Source: DATBLE01 sp046734335
GTDB taxonomy: Bacteria > Actinomycetota > Thermoleophilia > Gaiellales > Gaiellaceae
Length of the DNA: 64,000 nt
Assembly: GCA_046734335.1 (NCBI GenBank)
Contig: JBKPRA010000056.1
Location: 1 to 64,000, forward strand
Direction of reading: 5' to 3'
The translations under genes were made by a program, and so were the position numbers. The first letter of the stretch is position 1. Every line of letters starts with the position of its first letter. The notes under the pieces were generated by a model. It saw nothing but the letters and a program-made list of their open reading frames with translations, had not been told where the DNA came from and ran no database searches. Of the stretch, positions 18,253 to 29,929 are shown in pieces.

Positions 18253-19278
18253 ATGGCCCTTCTCGACGTCAAGGAACTGAAGACCTACTTCCGGACGGAC
18301 GACGGGATCGTCAAGGCCGTCGACGGAGTCAGTTTCTCGGTCGAGAAGGGCAAGACGCTCGGGATCGTCGGCGAGTCGGGCTGCGGCAAGAGCGTCACCT
18401 GCCTGACGATCATGGGCCTGAACAACCGCAAGACCACGATCTCGAGTGGCGAAGCGCTCTGGAAGGGCCAGAACCTGATCGGGATGAGCCCGAAGCAGCT
18501 GCGCGCGATCCGCGGCGACGAGATCGCGATGATCTTCCAGGACCCGATGACGTCACTGAACCCGGTGCACAAGATCGGCTCCCAGCTGACCGAGGCGATC
18601 CTGCTCCACCAGGACATCACGAAGGGCGCCGCCCGCAGACGTGCCCTCGACCTGTTGAAGGCGGTCGGGATCCCGCGCGCAGACGCCAGGATCGACGACT
18701 ATCCGCATCAGTTCTCCGGCGGCATGCGACAGCGCGTGATGATCGCGATGGCACTGGTCAACAATCCGGACCTGCTGATCGCCGACGAGCCGACGACAGC
18801 GCTCGACGTGACCACGCAGGCGCAGATCCTCGACCTGATGAAGCGCCTCCAGGACGAATTCGGCAGCGCGATCATCATGATCACACATGACCTCGGAGTG
18901 GTCGCCGAGGTCGCGGACGACGTCGTCGTGATGTACGCGGCCCGTGTGCAGGAGGAGGGCGAGGTCCGCAACCTGTTCCGACGGCCCAACCACCCGTACA
19001 CGTGGGGCCTGCTCGGGTCGTTGCCGCGCCTCCACCAGGACGTCGAGCGGCTGGTGCAGATCTCCGGCCAGCCGCCGTCGCTGCTCTTCCCACCGAAGGG
19101 GTGCCGCTTCCATCCGCGCTGCTCGTACGTCATGCCGATCTGCAGCCAGACCGAGCCCGAGCTCGCGGCCGTGCCCGAGGCGGCCGGAACTCACCGTGTT
19201 CGCTGCCACCTCGATCAGGAGACCAAGGACCACGAGGCGGTCAAGCTGATCGAGGGCACGATGGCGGAGGCCAGTTGA
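18253..19278 (+). CDS. Peptide ABC transporter ATP-binding protein (DppD/OppD type)
   Basis: A 341-residue cytosolic ATPase. Walker A GESGCGKS (about residues 39-46), Q-loop FQDPMTSLNPV, signature FSGGMRQRVMIA, Walker B LLIADEPTTALD, switch His in ITHDLGVVAE. The C-terminal oligo_HPY region has the cysteine cluster KGCRFHPRCSYVMPICSQTEPEL, which in DppD proteins can hold an iron-sulfur cluster. The first base of its stop TGA is preceded by a TT, forming the TTG start of the next gene. Confidence 0.95.
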   Translation: MALLDVKELKTYFRTDDGIVKAVDGVSFSVEKGKTLGIVGESGCGKSVTCLTIMGLNNRKTTISSGEALWKGQNLIGMSPKQLRAIRGDEIAMIFQDPMTSLNPVHKIGSQLTEAILLHQDITKGAARRRALDLLKAVGIPRADARIDDYPHQFSGGMRQRVMIAMALVNNPDLLIADEPTTALDVTTQAQILDLMKRLQDEFGSAIIMITHDLGVVAEVADDVVVMYAARVQEEGEVRNLFRRPNHPYTWGLLGSLPRLHQDVERLVQISGQPPSLLFPPKGCRFHPRCSYVMPICSQTEPELAAVPEAAGTHRVRCHLDQETKDHEAVKLIEGTMAEAS

Positions 19279-20393
19279 GCACGACCAAGCCCGAGCAGAC
19301 GGCACCCATCGTCGAGAAGGCTCCGCTCGAGCTGGCGGGCGACGAGCTCCTCGTCGTCGACGACGTCAAGAAACACTTCCCCGTCACGCGCGGGATCATC
19401 TTCCAGAAGGAGATCGCTTCGGTGAAGGCGGTCGACGGCGTCACCTTCGCGCTCAAGGAAGGCGAGACGCTCGGCATCGTCGGCGAGTCGGGCTGCGGGA
19501 AGTCGACGCTCGCCCGCTGCATCATGAAGCTGGTCGAGCCGTCGGGCGGCCGCATCGTCTTCGAGGGGCGGGACATCACGAAGCTCTCGCGTGCCGAGAT
19601 GCGCCCGGTCCGCCGCGAGATGATGATGATCTTCCAGGACCCGTACGCGTCGCTGAACCCGCGCAAGCGCGTCGGCTTCATCATCGGCGAGCCCCTCCAG
19701 GTCCACGGCATCGGCACCGCCTCGGAGATCAAGCGCCGGGTCCAGGAGCTGCTCGAGATCGTGGGGCTGAACCCGGAGCACTACAACCGCTTCCCGCACG
19801 AGTTCTCCGGCGGCCAGCGGCAGCGGATCGGCGTCGCCCGCGCGCTGGCGATCAACCCGAAGCTGATCGTCTGCGACGAGCCGGTGTCCGCTCTCGACGT
19901 GTCTGTGCAGGCGCAGATCCTCAACCTGCTCAAGGACCTCCAGCGCGACTTCGGCCTCACCTACGTGTTCATCGCGCACGACCTCAACGTCGTCCGTCAC
20001 ATCTCGGACCGGGTCATGGTCATGTACCTCGGCCACGCCGTCGAGATCGCCGATCGGGACGCCCTCTACGCCGAGCCGAAGCATCCCTATACAGGGGCGC
20101 TCATGTCGGCGGTGCCGCTCCCGGATCCCGACGCGGGCCGGGCCCGCAAGCCCGTCGTGCTCCAGGGCGACGTGCCGAGTCCGATCAACCCGCCGTCCGC
20201 CTGCTGGTTCCACCCGCGCTGCCCGCGCTTCCACGCCGGTCACTGCGACGTCGAGACGCCTGAGCTCAGGCCCCTGGGCGCCGACAGTCATGTCGCCGCC
20301 TGCCACTACCCGCTCGAGGGCTGGCCCCTGACGGAGGAGGAGTTCCGCGGCACCGGCTCCCAGCTTCCGCCGGCGGCCAACAGCGACGAGTAG
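19275..20393 (+). CDS. Peptide ABC transporter ATP-binding protein (DppF/OppF type)
   Basis: A 372-residue partner ATPase. The TTG start overlaps the previous stop (TTGA). Walker A GESGCGKSTLARCI, Q-loop FQDPYASLNPR, signature FSGGQRQRIGVARAL, Walker B LIVCDEPVSALDVS, H-loop FIAHDLNVV; C-terminal oligo_HPY CWFHPRCPRFHAGHCDVETPEL. Heterodimerises with the upstream ATPase to energise the two permeases. The first 30 residues (STTKPEQTAP..) are an unrelated linker. Confidence 0.95.
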   Translation: MSTTKPEQTAPIVEKAPLELAGDELLVVDDVKKHFPVTRGIIFQKEIASVKAVDGVTFALKEGETLGIVGESGCGKSTLARCIMKLVEPSGGRIVFEGRDITKLSRAEMRPVRREMMMIFQDPYASLNPRKRVGFIIGEPLQVHGIGTASEIKRRVQELLEIVGLNPEHYNRFPHEFSGGQRQRIGVARALAINPKLIVCDEPVSALDVSVQAQILNLLKDLQRDFGLTYVFIAHDLNVVRHISDRVMVMYLGHAVEIADRDALYAEPKHPYTGALMSAVPLPDPDAGRARKPVVLQGDVPSPINPPSACWFHPRCPRFHAGHCDVETPELRPLGADSHVAACHYPLEGWPLTEEEFRGTGSQLPPAANSDE

Positions 20394-20398
20394 CCCCC

Positions 20399-20752
20399 GT
20401 GTGGCTCGCGGCCGCACGCCGCTTCTTCACGCTTCTCGGCGTTCTCGTCGGCGCCGTCTTCCTGTGCGCGGTGTCGGTCGGGCTCATCCTGGGCACGTCG
20501 CTGAACCGGTCGATCGCGGTGGCCTTCGAGGCGTTCGGCTGCCTGCTGCTCCTGTTCGCCTTCTTCGTCGGCAATCGCGGGCCGGTGCGCACCAAAGGAG
20601 ACCCGCATCCGTTCATGGGGCCGCGTTTCCTCCGCTGGGCAACTCCCGAGGAGCATCAGTCGACGATCGCCGAGTCGGCGATCTTCCTCGTCCTCGGGAT
20701 CATCCTGATCATCATCGGGCTGGCCGTTGATTCGCGTTACCGATTGGTGTGA
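20399..20752 (+). CDS. Small membrane protein of unknown function
   Basis: A 117-residue protein with three predicted membrane helices (FFTLLGVLVGAVFLCAVSVG; VAFEAFGCLLLLFAFFVG; AIFLVLGIILIIIGLAV) and a basic loop (NRGPVRTKGDPHPF). The GTG start is 5 nt after the DppF-like stop, so it is likely cotranscribed. No family recognised. Confidence 0.6.
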   Translation: MWLAAARRFFTLLGVLVGAVFLCAVSVGLILGTSLNRSIAVAFEAFGCLLLLFAFFVGNRGPVRTKGDPHPFMGPRFLRWATPEEHQSTIAESAIFLVLGIILIIIGLAVDSRYRLV

Positions 20753-20799
20753 TCGTTTTCCCGGCTAACAACGCGCACACCGGGACGTCGTAAGCGGTA

Positions 20800-21282
20800 A
20801 TGGCTCTGCAACCGCAGCCGCATACCTGTGATCGCGCCCGAGAGTGGATGTCGTTGCGCCTGGACGAGGAGATCTCGGAGCTCGAGGACGCTCTGCTCGA
20901 GGCGCACCTGCGCCGCTGCGGCGCCTGCCGCGAATACGAGGCGGGCGTCCGCGGCGCCGTGCTGGCGCTGCGCGCGCGCCCGCTCGAGCGGATGGGCCAG
21001 CCGATCGTGGTCACCGGGCGCCGCCGGGCGCTGCTCCGGCCCGGCGCGGTGGCGAGAGTTGCGGCAGTCGCGGCCGCTGTCGTCGGGGTGACCACCGTGC
21101 TCAGCACCCAGGCCGCCAAGGGGCCGGCCCCGCACGGCTCGAATCCGGTCCCGGTAGTCACTGTCCCCGACGACCAGGATCTCAAGCAGCTCCGCACGCT
21201 CCGCGTGCTACAGCTCGGCGGACGGCCGCCCCACGGCACCGGCATCGGCTCGTACGGTGTGAACGCCGGCGCTCCGGACTAG
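20800..21282 (+). CDS. Membrane-anchored zinc-finger (anti-sigma-like) protein
   Basis: A 160-residue protein. The N-terminal HTCDRAREWMSLRLDEEISELEDALLEAHLRRCGACREYEAGV is a zf-HC2 domain with the HxxxCxxC zinc motif of ZAS anti-sigma factors. A membrane helix follows (AVARVAAVAAAVVGVTTVL), then an outside tail of about 55 residues. In the family, such proteins hold an ECF sigma factor at the membrane. No sigma factor gene is adjacent, so its partner is not known; it may be encoded elsewhere or the domain may serve another purpose. Confidence 0.75.
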   Translation: MALQPQPHTCDRAREWMSLRLDEEISELEDALLEAHLRRCGACREYEAGVRGAVLALRARPLERMGQPIVVTGRRRALLRPGAVARVAAVAAAVVGVTTVLSTQAAKGPAPHGSNPVPVVTVPDDQDLKQLRTLRVLQLGGRPPHGTGIGSYGVNAGAPD

Positions 21283-21302
21283 CGGCGACTCGGAGTAGTC
21301 TT

Positions 21303-21321
21303 CGAGGGGATGATGCCCTCG
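21303..21321 (+). terminator. Short hairpin between the zinc-finger gene and atpD
   Basis: CGAGGG (21303-21308) pairs with CCCTCG (21316-21321) around GATGATG. It may end the upstream transcript. A TAGTCT box sits just before it, and an 11-codon frame MMPSLVSSYC starts in its loop. Confidence 0.35.
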
Positions 21322-21428
21322 CTCGTCAGCTCGTACTGCTGAACGCTCGACCACGAGGCCCGTGTGGCCACGCTCAAGCAAGAGCGCCGGGCGCTACCGA
21401 GTGGCGTTGCCGAGCGCCCTGGCTTCGC

Positions 21429-21434
21429 TAGACT
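21429..21434 (+). promoter_or_regulatory. Putative -10 box (TAGACT) of atpD
   Basis: TAGACT lies 71 nt before ATG 21506; transcription from here would give a leader of roughly 65 nt carrying the CAGGAG ribosome site of atpD. Confidence 0.35.
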
Positions 21435-21505
21435 CCGATCGCTCGCCCGCCGCTGCGCGCGTCGGAGCGGGCATCCTCTCGTGCAATCGCCTCTTCAGGA
21501 GTCCA

Positions 21506-23017
21506 ATGGCTGAGCGCAATACCTCTAAGAACGACAGTACCTCGGAGAACAATGTGGGCAAGATCGTCGAGGTCAAGGGCGTAGTCGTCGACGCGGTCTT
21601 CACCGGAGCGCTGCCCGAGATCTACAACGCGCTGCGCATCACCGTCCCGGGGGAGAACGGCTCTCCGGGCCTAGACCTGATCGCCGAGGTCCAGCAGCAC
21701 CTGGGCGACGACCGCGTCCGTGCGGTCGCCATGGATTCGACCGACGGCTTGCCGCGCGGCGTCGACGTGATCGACACTGGCGCGCCGATCAGCGTCCCGG
21801 TCGGCAAGGAGACGCTCGGCCGCCTCTGGAACGTCCTCGGCGAGCCTGTCGACGACGGTGAGCCCTCCTCGGGCGAGCGCTCTCCGATCCATCGCGATCC
21901 GCCCGAGTTCCGCGAGCTCTCGCCCAAGGCGGAGATCTTCGAGACGGGGATCAAGGTCATCGACCTGATCGCACCGTTCGTGCGCGGTGGCAAGATCGGC
22001 CTGTTCGGCGGCGCCGGACTCGGCAAGACGGTGCTGATCCAGGAGCTGATCCACAACGTCGCCGAGCAGCACGGCGGCGTGTCCGTGTTTGCCGGCGTCG
22101 GCGAGCGCACGCGCGAGGGGAACGACCTCTGGCTGGAGATGGAGGAGTCCGGCGTGATCGACCGCGTTGCGCTCGTCTACGGCCAGATGAACGAGCCGCC
22201 GGGCGCGCGCCTGCGCGTCGCGCTCTCCGGCTTGACCATGGCCGAGCATTTCCGCGACGAGGGCCAGGACGTCCTCTTCTTCATCGACAACATCTTCCGC
22301 TTCGTGCAGGCGGGCTCGGAGGTCTCCGCACTGCTCGGGCGCATGCCCAGCGCGGTCGGCTACCAGCCGACGCTGGCGACCGAGATGGGGCAGCTGCAGG
22401 AGCGCATCACCTCCACGCGCGTCGGCTCGGTCACGTCCGTGCAGGCGATCTACGTCCCGGCGGACGACCTCACCGACCCCGCCCCGGCGAACACGTTCGC
22501 CCACCTCGACGCCTTCATCACGCTCGCGCGGTCGATCTCGGAGAAGGGGATCTACCCGGCGATCGACCCACTCGGCTCGAACTCGCGGGCGCTCTCGCGA
22601 GGCGTCGTCAGCGACGAGCACTACGACACGGCGACCCGTGTGCAGGAGGTGCTCCAGCGCTATCGCGACCTCCAGGACATCATCGCCATCCTCGGCATGG
22701 ACGAGCTCTCGGACGAGGACAAGCTGGTCGTCCAACGCGCCCGCAAGATCGAGCGCTTCCTCTCGCAGCCGATGTTCGTGGCCGAGGTCTTCACGGGCAC
22801 GCCCGGTGCGTACGTGAAGCTCGAGGACACCGTCAAGGGGTTCGCCGAGATCCTCGACGGCAAGCACGACGGGCTGCCGGAGCAGGCGTTCTACATGGTC
22901 GGCACCATCGACGACGCCGTTGCGAAGGCGAGGACGCTCGCCGCGGAGGACGAGGCACAGCCGGCCGAAGAGGCCGAGGCCGAGGCTGAGGCCGAGGCGG
23001 AGCCGGCGGCCGTCTAG
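21506..23017 (+). CDS. atpD: F0F1 ATP synthase subunit beta
   Basis: A 503-residue catalytic F1 subunit. P-loop GGAGLGKTVLIQELI (about residues 169-183), GERTREGNDLW, NEPPGARLRVALSGLTMAEHFRDEGQDVLFFIDNIFRFVQAGSEVSALLGRMPSAVGYQPTLATEMG and VQAIYVPADDLTDPAPA are all present. ATG 21506 is preferred over earlier in-frame codons because CAGGAG precedes it and homology begins near GKIVEVKGVVVDAVF. The C-terminal tail is an unusual Glu/Ala-rich run (AEEAEAEAEAEAEPAAV). It lies 9.4 kb away from atpG. Confidence 0.96.
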   Translation: MAERNTSKNDSTSENNVGKIVEVKGVVVDAVFTGALPEIYNALRITVPGENGSPGLDLIAEVQQHLGDDRVRAVAMDSTDGLPRGVDVIDTGAPISVPVGKETLGRLWNVLGEPVDDGEPSSGERSPIHRDPPEFRELSPKAEIFETGIKVIDLIAPFVRGGKIGLFGGAGLGKTVLIQELIHNVAEQHGGVSVFAGVGERTREGNDLWLEMEESGVIDRVALVYGQMNEPPGARLRVALSGLTMAEHFRDEGQDVLFFIDNIFRFVQAGSEVSALLGRMPSAVGYQPTLATEMGQLQERITSTRVGSVTSVQAIYVPADDLTDPAPANTFAHLDAFITLARSISEKGIYPAIDPLGSNSRALSRGVVSDEHYDTATRVQEVLQRYRDLQDIIAILGMDELSDEDKLVVQRARKIERFLSQPMFVAEVFTGTPGAYVKLEDTVKGFAEILDGKHDGLPEQAFYMVGTIDDAVAKARTLAAEDEAQPAEEAEAEAEAEAEPAAV

Positions 23018-23022
23018 ATCCA

Positions 23023-23490
23023 GTGGCGGACGACGCCCACGTGATCGAGGTCTCCCTCGTGACGCCCGACGGCTCGGCGTTCGAGGGAGAGGCGGAGATG
23101 CTGATCGTGCCCGGGGCCGACGGGGAGATCGGCGTGCTCGCGCGCCACGCCCCGCTGGTGGCGATGCTGAAGGCGGGCTCGACCCGCGTGCATATTCGGC
23201 GCGGCCAGGAGGTGCGCGAGTTCGCAACCGGACCGGGCTTTTTCAAGGTCGAGCAGGATCGCGCTCTTGCTCTGGTCGACGATGCGGTCGACGTCGACGA
23301 GATCGATGCCGACCGTGCGCGGGCGCAACTCGAGGTCGCGCAAGCCGAGCTCGCCCGGGTGGAGGCCGGGGAGTCGGACGCTGATCGCTGGCAGCTCGAG
23401 CAGCGCGTCAAGCACGCCGAGAACCAGCTCGCGGTCGCCAACGGCACCACCTCGCCGCCGATTCACACGTCGGCGCCGGTCCCTGGTTAG
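23023..23490 (+). CDS. atpC: F0F1 ATP synthase subunit epsilon
   Basis: A 155-residue protein: N-terminal beta sandwich VSLVTPDGSAFEGEAEMLIVPGADGEIGVLARHAPLVAMLKAG and the C-terminal helical pair IDADRARAQLEVAQAELARVEAGESD..QRVKHAENQLAVAN. It couples rotor and catalytic head and can inhibit hydrolysis. GTG start, 5 nt after atpD. A further 20 residues extend the usual end. The stop codon is part of the TAGGGT box that may drive metH. Confidence 0.93.
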   Translation: MADDAHVIEVSLVTPDGSAFEGEAEMLIVPGADGEIGVLARHAPLVAMLKAGSTRVHIRRGQEVREFATGPGFFKVEQDRALALVDDAVDVDEIDADRARAQLEVAQAELARVEAGESDADRWQLEQRVKHAENQLAVANGTTSPPIHTSAPVPG

Positions 23491-23493
23491 GGT
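23488..23493 (+). promoter_or_regulatory. Putative -10 box (TAGGGT) of metH
   Basis: TAGGGT includes the atpC stop codon. A start about 7 nt later would place the first base right at the hairpin described next, giving a leader of about 155 nt before metH. Confidence 0.45.
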
Positions 23494-23499
23494 CTGAGC

Positions 23500-23656
23500 C
23501 ACAAGGGACAGGCTGAAGCCTGGACCTTCTCATTCTCTGTGCCTCAGCTAAGCTGAGAATCCCGGAGAGCTTTGAAGGCAGCTTGGCGACCGGGTTACCA
23601 AACGCCTAAAGAGCCCGTGGCGCCTGGCCTCGCAGCTCTTTCGGCAGACGTCGCGG
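23500..23656 (+). promoter_or_regulatory. Structured 5' leader of metH, candidate riboswitch or leader RNA
   Basis: The first hairpin (23503-23528) is AAGG-GA-CAGGC, loop TGAA, GCCTG-GA-CCTT: two perfect helices joined by a symmetric tandem G-A mismatch. A second is CTCAGC-TAA-GCTGAG (23543-23557). Further on GGCG (23585-23588) can pair with CGCC (23603-23606), and CGGGTT in its loop can pair with AGCCCG (23612-23617), a possible pseudoknot. I could not fit the region to the SAM-I, SAM-IV, SAH or cobalamin riboswitch consensus. Function as a metabolite sensor is inference from position and structure. Confidence 0.5.
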
Positions 23657-27250
<3,594 letters not shown>

Positions 27251-27257
27251 TGGACGC

Positions 27258-27914
27258 GTGAGGCAGGTGCTTCTGACGGCGGCGATCACGGGCGCTTTCG
27301 TCCCCGCGGCCTGGGCAGCCGACGGCAAGCCGCAACACGCGTTCACGAAGGCCGACCAAGCCCGCGCGCGGGCCGTCTCGCTGAGGCTTTCCGACTTCGC
27401 CTCCGGCTGGACGGCGTCCCGCTCCGCCGGTACCACCGCCGGCGCCGAGCCGCGCTGCGCCAACTATCACCCCGACCAGTCCGATCTGGTCGAGACCGGC
27501 AAGTACGACTCGCCCGACTTCACCCGCACCTCTGACCACTCCTTCGTCTCGGTCTCGACCGGCGTCTTCAAGACCGCGGAGATGGCGAAGCGCGGTTACG
27601 CGCGGGTCGCCGTGGGGCAGTTGCCCGCCTGTTTCGGCGAGCTGTTCGCCAGAGGGATCACGAAGCCGAGCTCCGCGAAGGTCGTCTCCGCGGGCCCGAT
27701 CGCCTTCCCGAAGGCAGGTGACCGGTCGAACGCGTACCGGCTGGTCGCCTCGGTGAAGACGCCGACAGTCACGCTGCCGGTCACGGCGGACATCGTGCTC
27801 TTCAACAAGGGCCGGACTGACGTGGCGATGATCTTCCTCGGGATCGCCAGGCCGTTACCGGCCTCGCTGGAGCAGGCGGCGGTCGCACGCGTGCTCTCGC
27901 GCGCCACCAGGTAA
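27258..27914 (+). CDS. Secreted protein of unknown function
   Basis: A 218-residue exported protein: signal peptide RQVLLTAAITGAFVPAAWA, then a domain with LRLSDFASGWTAS, FTRTSDHSFVSVSTGVFKTAEMAKRGYARV, two cysteines (PRCANY, LPACFGE) and AMIFLGIARPLPASLEQAAVARVLSRA. The pattern resembles sensor-like extracytoplasmic domains of actinobacteria (PknH_C type), but I cannot assign it. GTG 27258 is 7 nt past the metH stop. Confidence 0.6.
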   Translation: MRQVLLTAAITGAFVPAAWAADGKPQHAFTKADQARARAVSLRLSDFASGWTASRSAGTTAGAEPRCANYHPDQSDLVETGKYDSPDFTRTSDHSFVSVSTGVFKTAEMAKRGYARVAVGQLPACFGELFARGITKPSSAKVVSAGPIAFPKAGDRSNAYRLVASVKTPTVTLPVTADIVLFNKGRTDVAMIFLGIARPLPASLEQAAVARVLSRATR

Positions 27915-27947
27915 GCGGCAGCCTCCGCTATCCTGACCGGCGGTGGC

Positions 27948-29927
27948 GTGCCGACCCGGCGCGCCTTCTTTCGATCCGGTGCCGGCCTGAAGACGACGCT
28001 CAAACGAGGAATCGGGCGTGGCGGCGTCCTCGGGGGGAACGGACACTCAGTTCTCCCGCCGTCGGCGCTGACCCCGATGACCCGCTACCGGGCGGAGGAC
28101 CCTCCGCAACGGTCGGGGCTCCGCACCCTCGGCCGTATCCTGCTCTGGATCGCGATTGCGGTCACGATGCTGGTCGTTTCGTTCGTGGCGGGCCTCTATC
28201 TCTGGTTCCACGAGAGCGTTGCGGCGATTCAGGCGCACTCGGAGGACGTGAAGAGCGCGCAGAAGTTCCTCGGTGAGCCGCCGGCTCCCGGTCATGCCGC
28301 GATCGGCTTGGTGATCGGCTACGACCACCGAGCCAACGAGACAGCGAGCACGCCCTCGCGGTCGGACACGGTGATGCTGATCCGCACCGACCCCTCGAAC
28401 AAGACCGTCTCGATGATGTCCTTCCCACGCGACCTGCTGGTCAACGTCCATTGCCCGGGGCAGCCGGTGTACTCGGGGAAGATCAACTCCGCCTACGCAG
28501 CCTGCGGCGCGAAGGGCACCGTGCAGACCGTCAGCGACATGATCGGACTGCCCATCAACTACCTGATCACGGTCAACTTCCGCGGGTTCAAGCAGATCGT
28601 CAACCGGCTCGGCGGGGTCTGGATCGACGTCGACCGCCGGTACTTCAACGACAACGCCGGCCTCTCGCCGACGTTCGGGTACGCGAAGATCAACCTGCAG
28701 CCGGGCTACCAGTTGCTCACGGGCGGCAGCGCCCTCGACTACGTTCGCTACCGCCACACCGACTCCGACCTGTTCCGCGTCGCGCGCCAGCAGCAATTCG
28801 TGAAGGCGATGAAGTACCAGTTCAAGCACAACTTCAGCGTCCTGAAGGTGCCGAAGATCGTCGGGACGCTGACCAAGAACATCGAGGTCGCCGCGGGCCG
28901 GGGGAGCGGCGTCTCGGGCCGCACCATCCTCAGCTATGCATTCTTCGCGTACCACCTGCCGCCGGGCCATTTCTTCCAGACGCAGATCCAGGGGCTGAGC
29001 GGGTACTCGGACCTCACCACCTCGTCGGCGAACATCGCCGCCGCGGTCCAGGACTGGGAGACGCCAGACGTCGACTCCGCACAGGTCGCGACAGCGGTTG
29101 CCCTGGGTCGGAAGGTCAAGCTGCGGACGCCGACCCGGGCGGAGACGACGATCACCGTGCTGAACGGCAACGGAGTCGCCGGTGCTGCCGGGGAGGCGGG
29201 CGGCGGGCTTTCGCAGCAGGGATACCACATCCTCCCGCTGCCGCCGAATGCGACCGGCAACGCGCCGAGCTTCGACTACTTCCACACCACGGTCTACTGG
29301 AACCCCAAGGTGAAACGGTCGTCGGCGGCGGCGAGCTCCGTCGCCAAGCTGTTCGCACCCGCCGACGTGAAGAAGGTGCCGCGGACGATCGCTCCGCTCC
29401 AGAACGGCGCCATGCTCACGGTGGTCGTCGGACGCACGTTCCACGGCACCGTTGCGCCTGCACCACCGGTGCGCGCGCCGGTGACCCGGGAGCCGGCGCA
29501 CGTGCAATCGAACCCGTACGACACCGCGGGACTCCTGCGCCCGCTGCGGAAGAAGGTCGGCTTCGGCCTGATGGTGCCGACCGTCCTCGACAGCTCGTCG
29601 GCACCCGATTCCACGAAGCCCGTCCACGGCTATCTGATCGAGGGCAGGCACCACGCGGTGCGGCTCGTGTTCCGGACGTCGAGCGGCGCCTACTGGGGCA
29701 TTCAGGAGACCGATTGGCCGGACGCGCCAGTCCTGTCGGACCGCAGTTTCCGGCACGTGCTCGGCGGCCGGGCATACGACTTCTACTACAACGGCCCAAA
29801 ACTCCACATGATCGTGTTACATGAGAAGGGGGCCTCCTACTGGGTGGTCAACTCCCTCCTCGACAACATCACGAACGAGACGATGATCGCAATCGCGAAG
29901 GGGCTGAAGCCCTTGAAGGGCAGATAG
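27948..29927 (+). CDS. LytR-CpsA-Psr (LCP) family ligase with LytR C-terminal domain
   Basis: A 659-residue membrane-anchored protein: cytosolic basic N-terminus, one membrane helix (RILLWIAIAVTMLVVSFVAGLYLWF, about residues 62-86), LCP catalytic domain (about 120-300) with RSDTVMLIRTDPSNKTVSMMSFPRDLLVNV, KINSAYA and DYVRYRHTDSDLFRVARQQQF, then a LytR_C domain (about 395-480, TITVLNGNGVAGAAGEAGGGLSQQGY) and a C-terminal region of unknown fold. LCP proteins move lipid-linked glycans onto peptidoglycan. GTG 27948 is 14 nt after a TATCCT box (27929-27934); ATG 28077 is the alternative. Sugar-nucleotide genes follow directly. Confidence 0.88.
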   Translation: MPTRRAFFRSGAGLKTTLKRGIGRGGVLGGNGHSVLPPSALTPMTRYRAEDPPQRSGLRTLGRILLWIAIAVTMLVVSFVAGLYLWFHESVAAIQAHSEDVKSAQKFLGEPPAPGHAAIGLVIGYDHRANETASTPSRSDTVMLIRTDPSNKTVSMMSFPRDLLVNVHCPGQPVYSGKINSAYAACGAKGTVQTVSDMIGLPINYLITVNFRGFKQIVNRLGGVWIDVDRRYFNDNAGLSPTFGYAKINLQPGYQLLTGGSALDYVRYRHTDSDLFRVARQQQFVKAMKYQFKHNFSVLKVPKIVGTLTKNIEVAAGRGSGVSGRTILSYAFFAYHLPPGHFFQTQIQGLSGYSDLTTSSANIAAAVQDWETPDVDSAQVATAVALGRKVKLRTPTRAETTITVLNGNGVAGAAGEAGGGLSQQGYHILPLPPNATGNAPSFDYFHTTVYWNPKVKRSSAAASSVAKLFAPADVKKVPRTIAPLQNGAMLTVVVGRTFHGTVAPAPPVRAPVTREPAHVQSNPYDTAGLLRPLRKKVGFGLMVPTVLDSSSAPDSTKPVHGYLIEGRHHAVRLVFRTSSGAYWGIQETDWPDAPVLSDRSFRHVLGGRAYDFYYNGPKLHMIVLHEKGASYWVVNSLLDNITNETMIAIAKGLKPLKGR

Positions 29928-29929
29928 CC

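Noticed and set aside
20800..21282. A sigma/anti-sigma pair at the zinc-finger gene
   Set aside because: The zinc-finger protein is convincing, but neither neighbour is a sigma factor.
23500..23656. metH leader as a SAM-I, SAM-IV, SAH or cobalamin riboswitch
   Set aside because: The conserved cores (for example GGCAACC of SAM types or the B12 box) are not present, although GGGACAGGC-TGAA-GCC looks superficially like part of SAM-I.
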